NCBI GenBank assembly: GCA_036571765.1
Contig: BROE01000010.1
Coordinates: forward strand, 13,531,057-13,595,056
Origin: Plecoglossus altivelis
Lineage: Eukaryota; Chordata; Actinopteri; Osmeriformes; Plecoglossidae
Reading direction: 5' to 3'
DNA: 64,000 nucleotides
Positions 10,990-24,548 of the stretch are shown here, piece by piece. The notes beneath the pieces are model-generated. The model did not search any database. It was not told where the DNA came from and was given only the letters and a program-made list of their open reading frames with translations. Both the position numbers and the translations under genes were made by a program. Position 1 is the first letter of the stretch; every line of letters starts with the position of its first letter.

Positions 10990-13900
10990 TTTAGCACAAC
11001 ACACGGATAACAAATACATATTTTATATCCATACATTACTCATACTGTGCATACTGTGCAATAGTACAGTGACTGCTAGAGAACACATTCTGACAATACT
11101 TTAGAAATAGTATATATAATGTATGTTACAGTTCGTGGGACACATAAACCATTCCCTCCGTTGGAATAATGACCTTTTTCAAAACTCTTGAAAAAAAGCT
11201 GATTTCTTTATGGTTTTGGCTTCTGGCCTACGACTCACGGTCGATACGTTTCTTTTTTTTATTCAGTGTTTTTGTTTCAAACTTATTTTAGTGTTTACAT
11301 ACATTTTTCATTATCTCTGCCATTTGATTTCAATTTTGTCCAGAAATGTACATAGGAGCTCATGAAAGAGGAGCTGCAGGTTTTGAATAACTGTGTGTAT
11401 ATTACATATCCAAAAATGTAATATCAAGCAAAGGTTTTCACAGCGTGAGACTACTTTACACACAAAGCCAAGAATTGTACACGCAAAATGTTAAATGGCT
11501 TGCATTTAGCAGTTAATGAAGCACTTCATTTAAAATATTGAATCAATTTTCACATTTTTGGATGTATAATATACACGTTTGCATTTTCACATTTTCCCAC
11601 ACCCACCTACCACACCGTGCACTGTTAGCCAGACCCAAACGCTCTAAGCATGGGTGGGTGGTAAGATTCCCTCCATCACAGGAATACACGTATAACAGAT
11701 ATATAAATAATATGGAGCGATAGCTCCATGTACTTATTTATCAGTAGACACAACAGAAAAAATGGAGCACACAGTATCCAGGGTATGTACTTACACGTAA
11801 AGACAAATTTGTTTTTGTATACACAATACAATCCATGCAGCTATAGTGGAAATGGATTTTAAACACTAGATTTTACCGCTTGCTGTATGACTATGCTTAA
11901 CCTGAGAGGAAATGATCCCTCACTGAATTGCTCCTTTCAAGGTTTCTTCCGATTTTTCTCCTGTAGTGAGTTTTTCTGGGAGATTTTTCTTGTCTTCTTT
12001 GAGCGTTGAGATTGGCTGAGGGACCTCAAGAATCACCACAGGTTAGTTCCATTGCTCGTAGGAGATTTACCCTGTTACTGTATATGGGATTTGGCCGTAC
12101 ACCTTCCACTGCCACACAGAGAATAACCCTTTAACTGGGTTGAGAAAAGTGTTGCATGTTGGAAGGCAAACATTCAGAAATTGATGGTACATGTTGAACT
12201 ATACTTGTGCAAAAATACCATGGTATAAGAGCTGACATTGCCCTAAACCACCATTAGAAACAGGTGTGAACAACTTTGAGTCTGTGTTTTGCAGATGACA
12301 ACAGTGTTCTAGTTGTGTTTACTGTTTGCTGCCTGTATTTACCATTTTTCAGCACAAGTACATCATAGTGCAATTGTTTTTGGTGAAGTAGAATGTGTTC
12401 ATAGAGTTTTGCCAACATAGTGTCTGGTTCAACAAATGGGTTCAGGACACTGAATGTTTGATTCATGTAATGGGGTTTTGTGTTTTAGCAATGGTGAAAA
12501 ACTAGCATTTAGTTGGATGGCAGTCCTAAAAAGTGAATGACAATAATACTTGCCACAACACTGCCCACCCATATCACAGCACAACATTTGACTTGGTGTT
12601 GCTTAGAGTGTGTGTCAATTATTCAACATAGCATAATGCTCTCTGACTAAAGCGTGAAGAGAAAGAAAATGGTAAAAGTAAGACTGCATTCAATCTAGGT
12701 CACACAATATATGGTGAAATAGTACAATACTGTAAAATAGTACAAACTCAACTCTTACAAGAACTACAGTGTGAGGATTTGGAAATATATAATGTTAATG
12801 AACTGTTTTGGATGTGCTCGCATTGCACCACGCCACACTTTTAATGTAGCTGCTCTACCCCTGGGTTAGATATTCATAAGGTGTCTGCTACCTGCTCATT
12901 GTCCCAATCTTGCTCCTGCTACCGTAAAACCGCATCCACACAAGACCATCTCCCTCCAGTGGTTTTACTGTACAGTATAAAGATATACACACACACTTTG
13001 GCCAGATAGCAGCAGACAAGGAGGATGGGAGGAAGGCTGTGGGGAAAACAGGGTAAGAGCTAACAGTGTCAGAAGCAAGAACGGAAAGTAGGGATGGAAA
13101 AAGGGACATGGTAAAATGACAAAGTGGGAGCCTTAAAGAGGTAGGCATGGAAGGCCTTATGGCATGGAAAGAAAGTGGAAATTTAAAGAAAGAGTGCAAA
13201 CGTGGGAAAGAGAATATATAGGGAGAGAAGGAGAGAGAAAACAGAACTGGATTTGTAGGTCTCCATTAGTCTCCAAAAGAAAGAAATGGCAGAAAAGAGA
13301 AAAATAAGATACAGCTGGAAATGGACTTTGGAATTTGACATAATTCTGTAAAATCATATGATAGAGAAGAAAAGGACGTGTTTCTAAGGTATATCTGTTG
13401 CATGCAGATACATTATCACATATATTGCACTCACACAGTTTCCATTTCTCCATTTGTGCCTCTTTTTACCTCTTCTACTTTAATTTCTCTCTTTTCTCAC
13501 ACTAATGCTCATCTCCACTTATCGCTGGAAATGTCTCCATGTCTCATCTTCTCGCTGAGCCTCTGACCGGAGCCTTTAGCAGCAGCTTTCAATAGAGGGC
13601 TTTAACTATGGGTCACCCACAAACACCGGCTACACAACTCTGCTTGTGTGTGAATGAGTGTGTTTACATCTATGCATGAATGATAATATGCATTCATGTA
13701 TGTTGGGATTATAGTATATAATTGCCCCCTGTTTAAGGGCCCAGAGGAAAAATGTGTCTCTCGGTTTACCAGTAGTACCTATCATTCACACGTACATACA
13801 AGTCAACCAACTCAAGTAGACACAAAGGAATGTAGAGACTTGGTCACCACATGTAAGTAAAGGATGTGTGTTTTATATTACCTTAATTGGTTGAGCATGC

Positions 13901-14140
13901 TTGAATCTGGCAGTGGGGAAAATGTAACAATCACTGCCTGAACAAGCGATACACATTGGAAATAAGAGAGAAAGGGGGGAGAAAGATGGTGTGTGAGAAA
14001 AAGGCAGCATAAATTGCAAGCGAAACAGAATATTGTTGGGAGGGTACACGTCTTTGTCGTTTAACACAGCTAGTTAATATAATGGCATGACAGGTACACC
14101 AATGGATGAAATAGACACTCAACAAAACACACACACACAC
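10990..14140. other. Non-coding stretch with one possible dispersed repeat
   Basis: AT-rich sequence without recognisable coding potential. The segment 11890-12060 (CTCCTTTCAAGGTTTCTTCC, then GAGTTTTTCTGGGAGATTTTTC) has the look of a repeat block I associate with many fish genomes, but there is no second copy in this window to prove it. Purine-rich patches occur near 13180-13320 and a pyrimidine-rich patch near 13440-13560. Confidence 0.45.
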
Positions 14141-14142
14141 AG

Positions 14143-14596
14143 CTTCTTCCCCCAGGCTGTGAGAGCCCTGAACTCTCCCAGGTCTCTCTGACTCCCCACA
14201 CAAAACTAAGACAATCTGAAAACTTGCACTAGTCACTCACCCACTGCACTATTCACTTTTCATACACACTGCTGTGTGTACACAAACTGCACTAAAGACT
14301 CTGTAATATTGTAATTTATATATTTTTACACGTTCATATTCCTTGCACATGTACAGTACTCTTTGCACATGTACAGCTCCCCATCGGTAAGTATTCGTAC
14401 AGTATGTATAATTTGTATCTTGTTTAGTTTATGTATAGGACAATTGTTATATTTATTTTAAATTGATTGTTGTTTGCCTGTACTGTTGTATGTCTGTACT
14501 TCTGTAGCACCGTGGCTCTGTGAGGCACGACATTTCGTTCTACTGTATGCCCCCGCATGTAGCGGAATGACAATGAAGCACAACTTGAACTTGAAC
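14143..14596 (+). mobile_element. L2-clade LINE, 3'-terminal fragment
   Basis: Starts abruptly at AGCTTCTTCCCCCAGGCTGTG, which corresponds to about 5550 in the L2 at 4.7 kb, and follows it through the last codons, the 3' UTR (CACTGCACTATTCAC, TTTGCACATGTACAG) and the conserved tail to ACTTGAACTTGAA. Strong 5' truncation is typical of target-primed reverse transcription. No clear target duplication seen. A short CA run (14128-14142) lies at its left edge and may have been the insertion site. Confidence 0.85.
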
Positions 14597-14599
14597 ACA

Positions 14600-17460
14600 A
14601 TTCTAGACACCCTATAAATGTATAGAATAAAGAAACTACCATGAGTTTATAAGAGTGTGCCAACTCCTAACAGTATAGTGTTTAATGTCTGTGCAACATT
14701 AATATGGGTACTTTCCAGCAGTGTGTGTAGATGTGTGTGCATGCTTGTGTTTCTACATGCTCCACCCACATAATTTAGGAATGAGCCTGACCAGTATTTT
14801 GGAATTCCAGAATTGCACAGTGTTGCATGACAAAAGACATTCCACATGCTTCATATTAGAAAACACAGAAAGATGAAAAGACAGATAAAATGTATCAGGC
14901 TATCATTACCAGCATGAAGAGTGGAAGGATGAAATATATGGACATGAGTTTAGGAACCTGACCTGACCTCTCAGCCTAGATAACATGATAAATACATCTC
15001 TCTAATAATTAGCTTAATGGGTATAGTTTCCCATGATCAGTTAATGAAATGGGCACTATGCATAGTAAATATTCTGCATATGTCCTTTGTATAATCAATA
15101 AACAATATACATTGTTTGGATAAGGATTTTTACATCAAATAATGAAAATATTATTCGCCGTCTGTTTGGCTTGCGCTATTCCAGTCCCTTCACTTTGATT
15201 GGTCCTATGGGCTGCAGCCAGTTTCCTATGAATCTTCAGAACAAGGCAAAGTTAATAATTTGTATTAAGTATAAATAAGTATCCTTTTGATAATCAAATT
15301 GAGAGCACCTGAACCAATGCAATTAACAAAGTTATTTGCAAAACATTTTTAACCGCGTAGTAAGGAAAATAGCTAAATAATTTTTTTATCTAGAAACTAA
15401 TTCGCTTTTACAACCGACATTCAGCTACTTTCAAAAGGGCTGGTTAGCTAACAGAATGACAATATAGAACGGCTATACATTCGGTATCGATCATTTTGTT
15501 AAACAAGCAAATGAGTTTACAGATGTGAAAACTGCCTGCACATTCTAAATGTACAAACATTATATAGGGTGTTAGGCCAACAGTTATGGCAAATGTAGCT
15601 CTATAAAGTTCAATCGGGGAAGACTGATCCCTGAACTCTGGCACATCATATAATTGATCACTCTTTGCTGCTAGGAACGCTCTACTTTCTATCCGGCGTC
15701 CTCCAGGTTTCGAATTGTTTAGTGCTGACATCTATCAATTAACACTGTCAATCTTCATTGTCGCGTCAGCCTATCACTATGATGTAATGCCTTTTATTAG
15801 ATGATTCTCTCCTTGTTTAGTTTGTCCATGCTATCAAGTGTGTGACTACTGTTGGTGCTGGCTGGGCCTTACGTGGTTTTATGGTTTTTACATGTTCTGT
15901 CTTCATTGACATTCCGTGGCGTTACTAGTTGGTGTAATGTAGGAACCTAATCTAGCGTGTTCGAGGACGCCGTCCCTGTTCCGGTTTCCATCTATTGTTT
16001 CTTAGCATAGCTCGCCTCCCTGCTTGTTGGATCCCAATGGTTCCTCAATCACAATGGGACTTCGCGCTCTGGGCATTGCTCCTGCTCCAGGTCGAGGGCC
16101 TTTCGCAGCGTTACTCCCTGGCCGCTCGGGTAGTCTGCGATTCTCCTGGCTGGTCCGGCCGCTGTGGTTTACTGCTTTGCTGGCCCACGGATTAGAATGT
16201 CAAGGAATTTACGCAGTTTGGCAAATCGAGTTGGAAGCTAGCGGGTGATCGGGATTGCTGAGAACTGCTACAAGGTCTCATGCTGCATGACTGAAAAATG
16301 TTTGCTCAGTCATATCCTTCCTTAGCCCAAGTTATATGCTGGCATTACGACGCTACACTTTGGGGGCATAGTTTTATCATTCTATCACTGTCAGGGCTCC
16401 TGCCGTCTTTAATTATGTCTGATAACCTAGCTAGCAAGCCGGCAATTCCGGCAAATTCAACAGTTATTGGATTCATAGACCTAGCAATGGCTTGTTGCGT
16501 TGAAAAATCCTATTTTTAACCATACTAACCAGGGGTGGCCTCAATCGGTTGATCATCATAATCTCTCGATGCTGACATCTACCTCACAGGAGTGGCCTAG
16601 TTAATGCCAATCCTTCAACCTCTTCTCACTGTCTTGCTTCGATTCTCTCCTGATCGCTGTTAATTAACGGTCTGGTTCCCTTTGAGTTTGAGTTCTTCTG
16701 CTAGATGTAGTTCGCTGATTTATGTTGCTGAATACAACGTTGATTCATCTTTCACTTGAGCGTGTTGCTAGGGTCTCAAAAGGTACTCAATTCTGCGGTG
16801 TTAGGTTGGCTGACCCTAAATTGTATAGGGGCCTGACTGTGGGATTTGTAGTTGCTTTGGAAATTTTCATCATATAATGGACTATATGATGCATATTTCC
16901 TCAATGGAGGACAGACTTGAAAGGTTACCTCGCCGGTACGGTACGGTACGAAAAGAAAGCAGTTGAGTTGCTTCAAATGACGCTCCGTTATTTCAAATCT
17001 ATATCAGCACCACATGTCCAGGCCACATCCACCTATGTGCTGATTCTCTGTCCCACTTAGATGTTCAGCTGTCCCGGACGCTAGCTTGCAGCCTCAGGCT
17101 TAACCCTTTCTCACTTCTTCGGTCTTAGATAAACAAGCTCTTCCTGCAGGCGTATTTAGAATTTGAAGAAGTTTGAGACAATGTATTATTTTACATTAAT
17201 GCATAATGCAAAATTCGAAGACATGGCTAATAATTATAATAAGACATGGCTGCAACCTAAGACTTCGCGGTCTACCAGGCGACGCATTCTTACTCAAATT
17301 TCAAGACTTTCGTTTCTCCTTTCCTTTCTCTCAAAAGCTGTCCTTCTGAAAAATGATCCTCACCGAAACACATTAATTGTTAGCGACAAAATCATACTCT
17401 CAGATTGAGATTGAGATGAGCACATGGTCGAAAAGCATGGTTTTCTCAGCAACTGCTTCA
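14600..17460. other. Non-coding stretch, nature unresolved
   Basis: No domain is recognisable in the open frames. From about 15700 to 17100 the sequence is less AT-rich than its surroundings, and a GGTAC pentamer is repeated at 16935-16950. With the LTR-like segment that follows at 17.65-18.13 kb it could be the worn interior of an LTR element, but no gag or pol motif is visible, so this remains open. Confidence 0.4.
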
Positions 17461-17463
17461 TAG

Positions 17464-17607
17464 TGAAGGATATAATGATTCACTTATGCTAACCTATATG
17501 ATTTACTAATGAAGAATATAATGGTTCACTTGCTAACCCATATGATTTTACTTATGTTAACAATGAAGGATACAATGATTTGCTTGTGCTGACCTATAAG
17601 ATTTGTA
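17464..17607 (+). repeat. Three-unit degenerate minisatellite
   Basis: Three imperfect tandem units start at 17464, 17510 and 17564 (periods 46 and 54). Each has the plan TGAAGGATATAATGATT - CACTTATGCTAACC - TATATGATTT with indels. Confidence 0.75.
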
Positions 17608-17653
17608 AGGCAGACAGACAGTACTTTTCCATCATGCAAGAAAGGTAACACAC

Positions 17654-18134
17654 TGTGGGAATCAAGAGGGAGTCAACAGTCCACATATAATGAACAGTAT
17701 GATGTATGCCACTGTCTCATCTCGGGATGTGGGAAGTAGGGAATGCTATCTTCTTTCTGTGCAGAGTTAAAACAAACACCTGGGAGAGAGAGGCAACAAA
17801 GAGGGTCCAATCAACCGCATAAGGAGATAAGACGGCCCTCGTACCAAGAGCGGAAACCACCAAAGGCAGAGGAGCTCCTGTCCCAATTAGTGCATGATAT
17901 TATCTATATATTACTGTGGGTCTCCCAAGGAAAGGTGTCGTTCTTTGCTGTGCCAAGCATAAGACGCACGTAGTTGTGTGCTGTTAGGAACCTTGGAGCG
18001 ACCCAGATATCTGCATTAGAATTGTACTGTTAGGGAATAAACTTCATTGAACTTAACTATACTGAATCCTGGTGATCCATCTTACCACTCTAAATGCGTG
18101 AACACGTAACGGAGTAAAATCACATACTCCAACA
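17654..18134 (+). mobile_element. LTR-like segment (possible solo LTR)
   Basis: Begins TGTGGGAATC and ends CTCCAACA, i.e. TG...CA, with a polyadenylation signal (GGGAATAAAC, about 18031-18040) followed by a U5-like stretch. The length of about 480 bp fits a retroelement LTR. No target duplication and no second LTR were found, so the call rests on composition and layout only. Confidence 0.35.
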
Positions 18135-18654
18135 ACAGTAAATCCAGTTTTGATTTGTCACAGGTTTTTAAAACTGTCCTTGGTGAAATAATTTAAGTAA
18201 GTTAATAATTTAGTGTCGAACTTCATAGGGATCTTCTCATAGACATTAGCCAAGCCTGTCCAAGTGTTTGGTCCCTTGGGACAATTATGCAAAGTTTAAT
18301 AATTCCCTGTAATTTCTGGAAACACTACAGTGACAACGGTGATCCATTTTCAATACTTTAAAAATAATTAAAAACATTCTTGATTGCAATTCCCATGTAA
18401 GTAAACAGAGCAGCATGCAACTAAATTAATGTCAAAGATTTACGCAGATTCCATCTTGGGGTGTGACAAATGTATCAACCAGAGCCTGAAATAGGAGGGC
18501 TCTTTTTCTACGTCACAAACAAAGCTTTGATGAAACCGATGGTTCTACAGTTGGAGTTTCAATATGTGAGGCTTACATTGCACAGAGGTGTCAATGGGCT
18601 GAATGAGATTTACTGTACGTCCATCTTACACCCCTTTAAGTCAATCAGCCCTTT

Positions 18655-19290
18655 GGTTCATAAGATTTTGTAGGTTTTCCAATGTTTTCACTGTACAGCA
18701 AAATCAGGTGGACCTTAAGGGTCCTTGAGGCTTTTTTGTTCCACATGAAAAATAAGGCATGTAAACCATGTTTCAGAAGAATTGGAACAATGGGGTGGAA
18801 ATGATATCACTTTAAATATCAGACTTTTGGGCGTGGCCTGTGGTCCACTAAAGTAAAATGTCACCCATATTTTGTGTGGGGTACCCACCGATAAATAAGA
18901 AGAAGAATGCTAACAATATAGCTGCAAGTAGCAATGGCGTATTCCTCCAAAACATAGTGAACCACTCAAACATAGAAATTCTTCACAAATTGTCACTGTA
19001 CAGAAAGATCCATACTGCAGACATTATGGTTTCTGTAGAGTTTTTTTTGTTGCTCTTGAGAAAGAAGGTATGCATACCAACATTCGGGCATTTTGGACTT
19101 ATGGGGTGGAAATGCCATAATTTCTTTAATAGAAAAGTGGGGTGTGGCCTGTAGTGCCACCTATAGGCAATGGTGGGCCACTTGAGGTCTGACACTCATG
19201 GCCAAGAAGTGAGGGCTGTGTTGGCTGTCTGGCATGGTCAGCCTACCTTTTTCAAAAAGTATTTGGATGTGTGCAAAGGGTAACCACCCA
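18655..19290 (+). repeat. Teleost dispersed repeat (family A), two adjacent partial units
   Basis: First unit (about 18660-18900) has TTTTCACTGTACAGCAAAATC, GGGTCCTTGAGGCTTTTTTG, GAAAAATAAGGCATG, GGGGTGGAAATG and GGCGTGGCCTGTGG. It matches 51480-51670 closely and 33085-33230 more distantly. A second, more worn unit follows (19000-19180). No coding capacity; the class of this element is unknown to me. Confidence 0.65.
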
Positions 19291-19424
19291 TCCCACTTTG
19301 CGTTTTACTGCACAGCCTTTACACCCCTTGTCCTGCACTTTGCATTTTGAGAAAATGTCCTGCATTTTCATCAGTCTGTTGTTTTTTAATTATCATATTA
19401 AGAAAATGGACATGCTTTCTAGGT

Positions 19425-20262
19425 AAAGACCAGAGGGTGCCTGGATCAGGGAACACAGGATATCATCTGTGCTATTTGCAAATTATGTTGTCCTTATGGC
19501 TTTATAGGACCAGGACCTGGAGTGTGCACTGGAGCAGTTTGCAGCTGAGTGTGAAGCGACCAGGATGAGAATCAGCAACTCCAAATCCGAGGCCATGGTT
19601 CTCGACTGGAAAAAGGTGTCTTGCTCCCTTTGGGTGAGAGGGGAGTCCTTGCCTCAAGTGGAGGAGTTCAAGTATATTGGGTCTTGTTCATGAGTGAGGG
19701 AAGGACCGAATGTGAGATTGATAGGTGGATCGGTGCAGCAGCTGCAGTGATGCAGTCTCTGTATTGGACCGTCATGGTGAAGAAAGAACTAAGCTGGAAG
19801 GCAAAGTTCTTGATTTACCGGTCAATCTACATTCCTACTCTCACCTATGGTCATGAGCTTTGGGTCATGACTGAAAGGACAAGATCGCGGATACAAGCGG
19901 TCGAAATGAGTTTTCTCCACAAAGTGGCCATGCGCTCCCTTAGAGATAGGGTGAGGTGCTCGGTCACACGGGAGGAGCTCGGAGTAGAGTGCTGCCTCAG
20001 CATGTTAAGAGGAGCCAGCTGAGGTGGCTTTGGAATCTGTTTTGGATGCCTCCTAGATGCCTCCCTCGGGAGGTGTTCTGGGCATGTCCCACCAGGAGGC
20101 GGCCCTGGAGGAGACCCAGGACACGCTGGAGGGACAATGTCTCTCAGCTGGCCTGGGAACGCATCGAAATCCCTGCTGGAGGAGGTGTGTGTGGAGAAGG
20201 AAGTCTGGGCCTCCCTGCTCAGACTGCTGCCCCCTGGCCCCGGATAAGCGGAAGAAAATATG
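19425..20262 (+). mobile_element. Rex3-like RTE LINE, 3' fragment, diverged
   Basis: Aligns with about 10110-10965 of the Rex3-like element at 8.6 kb: catalytic region, EFKYxG block, TYGHELWVMTERTRSRIQAVEMSF, the C-terminal ERSQLRWL and RMPP-type segments, and the 3' end GATAAGCGGAAGAAAAT without a long GATG tail. The catalytic box, FADD in the younger copy, reads FANY here (near 19475), so the enzyme would be dead even without the truncation. Several frameshifts split the frame. Older than the 8.6 kb copy by divergence. Confidence 0.85.
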
Positions 20263-20269
20263 GTCTTTT

Positions 20270-20865
20270 GCCTTTTAAGAAAGCTTTTTATTTCTTTATT
20301 TTGCAGCATGGGATTTCACCTATGTCTAACAGCGCTTCATGAGAAGTACAAATACAACAGCTGTGTTGCCTTATCCAATGGTTGAATAGGAAGGAGTAAA
20401 CACAGACACAGGTTGTGACAACTGTCAATCAAAATGTGGGGTAGTGATTTGTTCCATGTGTTACCTTTCTGAACACAAATGTTAAATTAACATTTTACAA
20501 TGTGCCATAATGGCAACAAAAAAGGGAAACTGTTCTTTTAGTAAAGACTGGATTAGGACATATACCTGGGTGAGGTCGATAGAGGGGGATACCGAAGGAT
20601 TGCTGGGGGGGGGGGGGGGAATTGGTGGGGAATTTTTGTCATACTTGCTCAGTGATATTGAATTTAAATGACATGATAAGAAATTATGTCACATCGTGAT
20701 GTAATGGTGTTTTTTGGAAGGTACTAAAGAACAAAGCATAATACAAATGTTTTTATTAAATTAGATAAACCATATATAACAATTTCAAGTTATGTTTTAG
20801 TGTTGGTAACATGTCCCACATTGTCCCATACAAACTTTGTAGTAATCATCTAACATTTAGTTTGT
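20270..20865. other. Non-coding stretch with poly-G run
   Basis: No coding content. A homopolymer of 15 G (20605-20619) followed by GG-rich sequence could form a G-quadruplex and is a likely assembly or sequencing trouble spot. Confidence 0.6.
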
Positions 20866-20869
20866 TTGA

Positions 20870-21660
20870 AGGTGGTCACCCTATGTGTGCGTGGCTTTGG
20901 ATGTGTGTTGCAAGTTTACATGTGTGTCAAGTGTCAGGATGTGTCTATGAGAATTTGGAACGTGCATGCATGTGGAGCAGGGGAGACAGTATTTTGGGAG
21001 TAAGCCAAAATACACATTTCCAAAATTTACAAATACAACCTTGCAGTATTAACAATAAATATACTTTTCATTTTACACTGAACTATTTCTCAGCTTTGTG
21101 TACTTAACATGGTCAAGAGTCTTCCGTTAAACTTGATTGAATCGGAGTATCAGTAAATGAATAGTGGATGTGTAAAGAATTATTTTAGTGTTAGAAAAGA
21201 AGAATGTTTCCCATTAATTCAATAATTTAGGAGACATGAAGTTGCCTTTGCACATGGTACCGTTTTGTTGTGTCTAGCTAGTGTGGAACAGATCAAGTTC
21301 ATAAGTCAATGTGGCACTTATTTATTTATCCTCCTACACTCCTAACGATGTGGGTTCCTCCTCAAAATTGCATAATATCATAACAATGGTAGAAAGTCAT
21401 GAGTTGAACAAGAGAGCAAAATAAATTAATGCTTGGAAAACAACAACAGGCTGAATGAGGGTTTGAACTCATGTGCATGTGGTCATGTGCATGTGGTTGC
21501 ACGTCAGCCTCTTCTTTGCTACACATCAAATGTTGAGTTCATATGAATGGAAAGAGCATAGTTGTAGCTTTGGACATCTTTGGGACAAGGTTTGAGCAGC
21601 TGTAATTGTCAAGTTTTTACATATCAAGGTGACATAGTGTATGAGACCTCAAAATGATGT
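20870..21660 (+). repeat. Dispersed repeat (family C)
   Basis: Blocks here recur in the same order at 34850-35110 (TGTGTCAA, TGAGAATT, TACTTTTCAT-TTACA, TTGTG, TTGATTGAATC) and at 51035-51275 (GTCAGCCTCT, TACACAT, GCTGTAATTGTCA, ATATCAA). Similarity is patchy and needs alignment. At the two other sites family C is followed by family A/B sequence, so they may be parts of one larger element. Confidence 0.4.
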
Positions 21661-21699
21661 AATCCTGTTTATCCAAACAGATAATCCGAAGCATGTCCA

Positions 21700-24540
21700 A
21701 AGTCTGTGGCTGGATTTGTAACTAGCCCATTAAGCTGCTTTTAGTGCTAAGAGATACAGTGATCAGTTACTGGATAAAAAGAGAAAGCAGTTTGTCCTGT
21801 GGCAGCATTGTTAGATTCAGCCAAAACAGCTGTAATTCAGTCATCTTAAAATTGGTACGAGTACCAATAAAGGTTGACAGCTATGATTACTTCTGATTCA
21901 AGCAGCAAGTAAGCAAGTAAGCAAGTAAGTAAGTAACTTAAGAAGGAAAGTAAAGGGGCAGCCCATTGATCTTTTACATTGCGCCTATTATTGCATGCTA
22001 ATCTGAGTATGATCATAAAACGCAAAGTGTATAAACCTCATCACAGTTTTTTATGGTAATAATCAGATTTAGAGTGTCATATCTCACAGTCCTATTACTA
22101 ACTACCAGGCGCCTAATAGTGCAGTGACATATAAATGCATATCCATATATAGGCTGCACCTGAGAAATAACATTAGGGCAGCAGAAATTTTACAAAATCA
22201 CAGTATAAACTGTGGCAAATAGAATGTTTTGTTAAGTGTTTTGGCTATCAGTTTCAGCTAACTTTAACTAGTCAATTGGATGTCTGTTAAGGCCTTCACC
22301 CTGGTACTCACTCCTTCGGAAGGAATCAAATGATTATGGTAAGTGTACTCAAATGTTTGCGTTCAACAGTATTCTCTATATGTGCCTATGAGCTATGACT
22401 CTGTATACTGATGGTATGTGGCTATTTGTCATTCTAGTTCACTAGGATGGGACAGTGACTTGGGAGCTATCCTATTGCTTGTTTATCTCCTGCCTCCAAC
22501 CACAAAAGGAAAAACACAAGCCACTGAAAAATCAGTGCCACTGAAGCTGTTGATCATGATGAAGTTCATGAAGGTATATTCTAGACATAAATTATGAATG
22601 TTGCTTTGCCTTTCACAACACTGGACTGACCTATAATTTGCTACTTTCTTGGTCAGCTGTGTGTATCTCACCCCCTTGCAGCTGTTAAAAGCAAACCCCT
22701 CATAGGACGGGATAGGTACAATATGGGTTCTCTCATCTTATCTTATCCATCATAAAATTGTATTTATGTTTTTTACAGTTACAACAAGCAATGTATATTT
22801 GATTTAGATATACCTTTCCAGCTAAAGTAAGTTGGAAAATATGGTGTCTCTTGGGTGTGAACTAACACAAAACACCGTTCCTAATTTCCCTCCTTTTTTC
22901 TTAGGTAGGGAAGAGCATAGTGACATTCGTAAATGACGTCCATATCCAAGCACAGGAAGGTGTTCTTAAATGTCTTTAATCTGAGGTAACTGAGGAAGCT
23001 CTAGATAAAGTTTAAGCACCTTGAAAAGCATCTTAATTTTCACTCCTCAATACTGAAACTAAGAGGCAAAGACATTTCAAGAAAAAATTGAATATTGTTG
23101 CACCTGTAAAGCATGATCTTGGTGTGCGCTATGATGTACACGAAGATAGAACTACCAGTTTACACAGTCAAGTTCCAGTCAATGACATAAACCTGTATGC
23201 AGCTATTTATTTACCCTCTAGTCAGTGTTTACCAACCAGGAACTGTTGATTTTTTGACAAATTTGAGCATTCAATTACTTAAAATTGAGTGTTAGCTCTT
23301 AACACTTTTGAATGTGTTACTTTAATGTGATACTGTATGGATGCATATAGACTCTTTGCTGGTGTTAAAATGAACAGTGGGTGTTGGTTTTACACTGGCA
23401 ATTCTATTGTGTAAAAGACCCCACAAGCTTGCCTTCTCAACTTTTCAAAAATAATTTTTAACTTTAGCTTTCAGTAACCATTGGTTTGAGCTGTTAACAG
23501 TGAGAGCTTAGATACTGCTGGCATCTGTGAGAACTGCGAGAAGTAAACCGCTAGGGCAGCAGATAGAATGAAAGAGCAAGCAAGAGAGAGAGAGAAAAGG
23601 GAAAGTCACAGACTTTATTGTTCAAATATTTTGGCAGATCTGAAGAGAGTAGAGGCCGATGTCTTGCATGTTTTATCTTTCAGAAATATTTCTTTATAAA
23701 ATGTTCCTGCTGAAAGCGTTGCATTCCTTATTTAGATTTGATTGCGTACTATACATTAGACACTAAACTAACTGAATTACTAGTTTACCTCCATTAACTC
23801 AGTTATCAATAAGACAGAAACATCCAACCCAAAAAGAGATCGACATACCCTATAGACACCAAACACACACACACCCATTCCTTGTGGAATGCTCTTGACA
23901 TCTGATATAACAGAGTTCAGAAAGGCACCCAGACCCTGTTAACTGCTCCTTTAGCACACTCTTAATATACACTCTGATACACTGCTTCAATGTACCTGCT
24001 CTGCCCTGTCTAAAATGCTGCGCTACACTCCTGTAGTCTACTGCCCTGTTCTCAGACAACTAAAGCAGGCCCACCCTCGAGTGCATGGAGTTGCATCACC
24101 ACAGCAATGCGGGGGAACACTTCACATCAGGCAGACAGACAGGCAGACAGACAGACAGAAATAAAGAAAGGAGAAAATGTGTGTGTGTGTGTGTGTGAAA
24201 GACACCTTTTGTTCTTTTGCCCCTTCCCTTCTTGTCTACAGCCAAAGGAAGGTGATGTTTTTATGAATTGTCACCTCTCACACAGCAAAAAACCTTAGCC
24301 AGCTAATATTTAAAAGTTGTGTGCATGAATACAAAAAGTAGTCTGAGTCATAGGATGGGAGTAGGGGATTCCTTTCTTGTGTGAGAACTAAAAGAAACTC
24401 ATATAGCTGTATGGTGGGGATTTTACAAAATTGAGAATGATCAGCTTTGACGTGTACAACACATCAACACACGGAGTCCTTGCAAGATGTTAGCTGAAGG
24501 CCCTTTGGTGTCTCAGCGTGCGCGCGCACGTGTGAGTGTG
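21700..24540. other. Non-coding stretch with microsatellites; lies 3' of the emilin-like exon
   Basis: No coding exon recognised, including on the minus strand where downstream emilin exons (EMI domain) would be expected if the intron were short. Simple repeats: (CAAG/TAAG)n at 21904-21937, (CAGA)n at 24128-24159, (TG)n at 24179-24197. This may be intron 1 of the emilin-like gene. Confidence 0.5.
24517..24530. repeat. Perfect 14-bp CG-rich palindrome
   Basis: CGTGCGCGCGCACG is its own reverse complement and is flanked by TG/CA alternation. It starts 19 bases downstream of the emilin-like splice donor. Alternating purine-pyrimidine sequence of this kind favours Z-DNA. Confidence 0.8.
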
Positions 24541-24548
24541 TGTGATAC

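Noticed and set aside
16024..16248. 74-codon frame with hydrophobic stretch
   Set aside because: No recognisable domain or splice context and overlapped by another frame; considered as an exon or LTR-element interior but unsupported.
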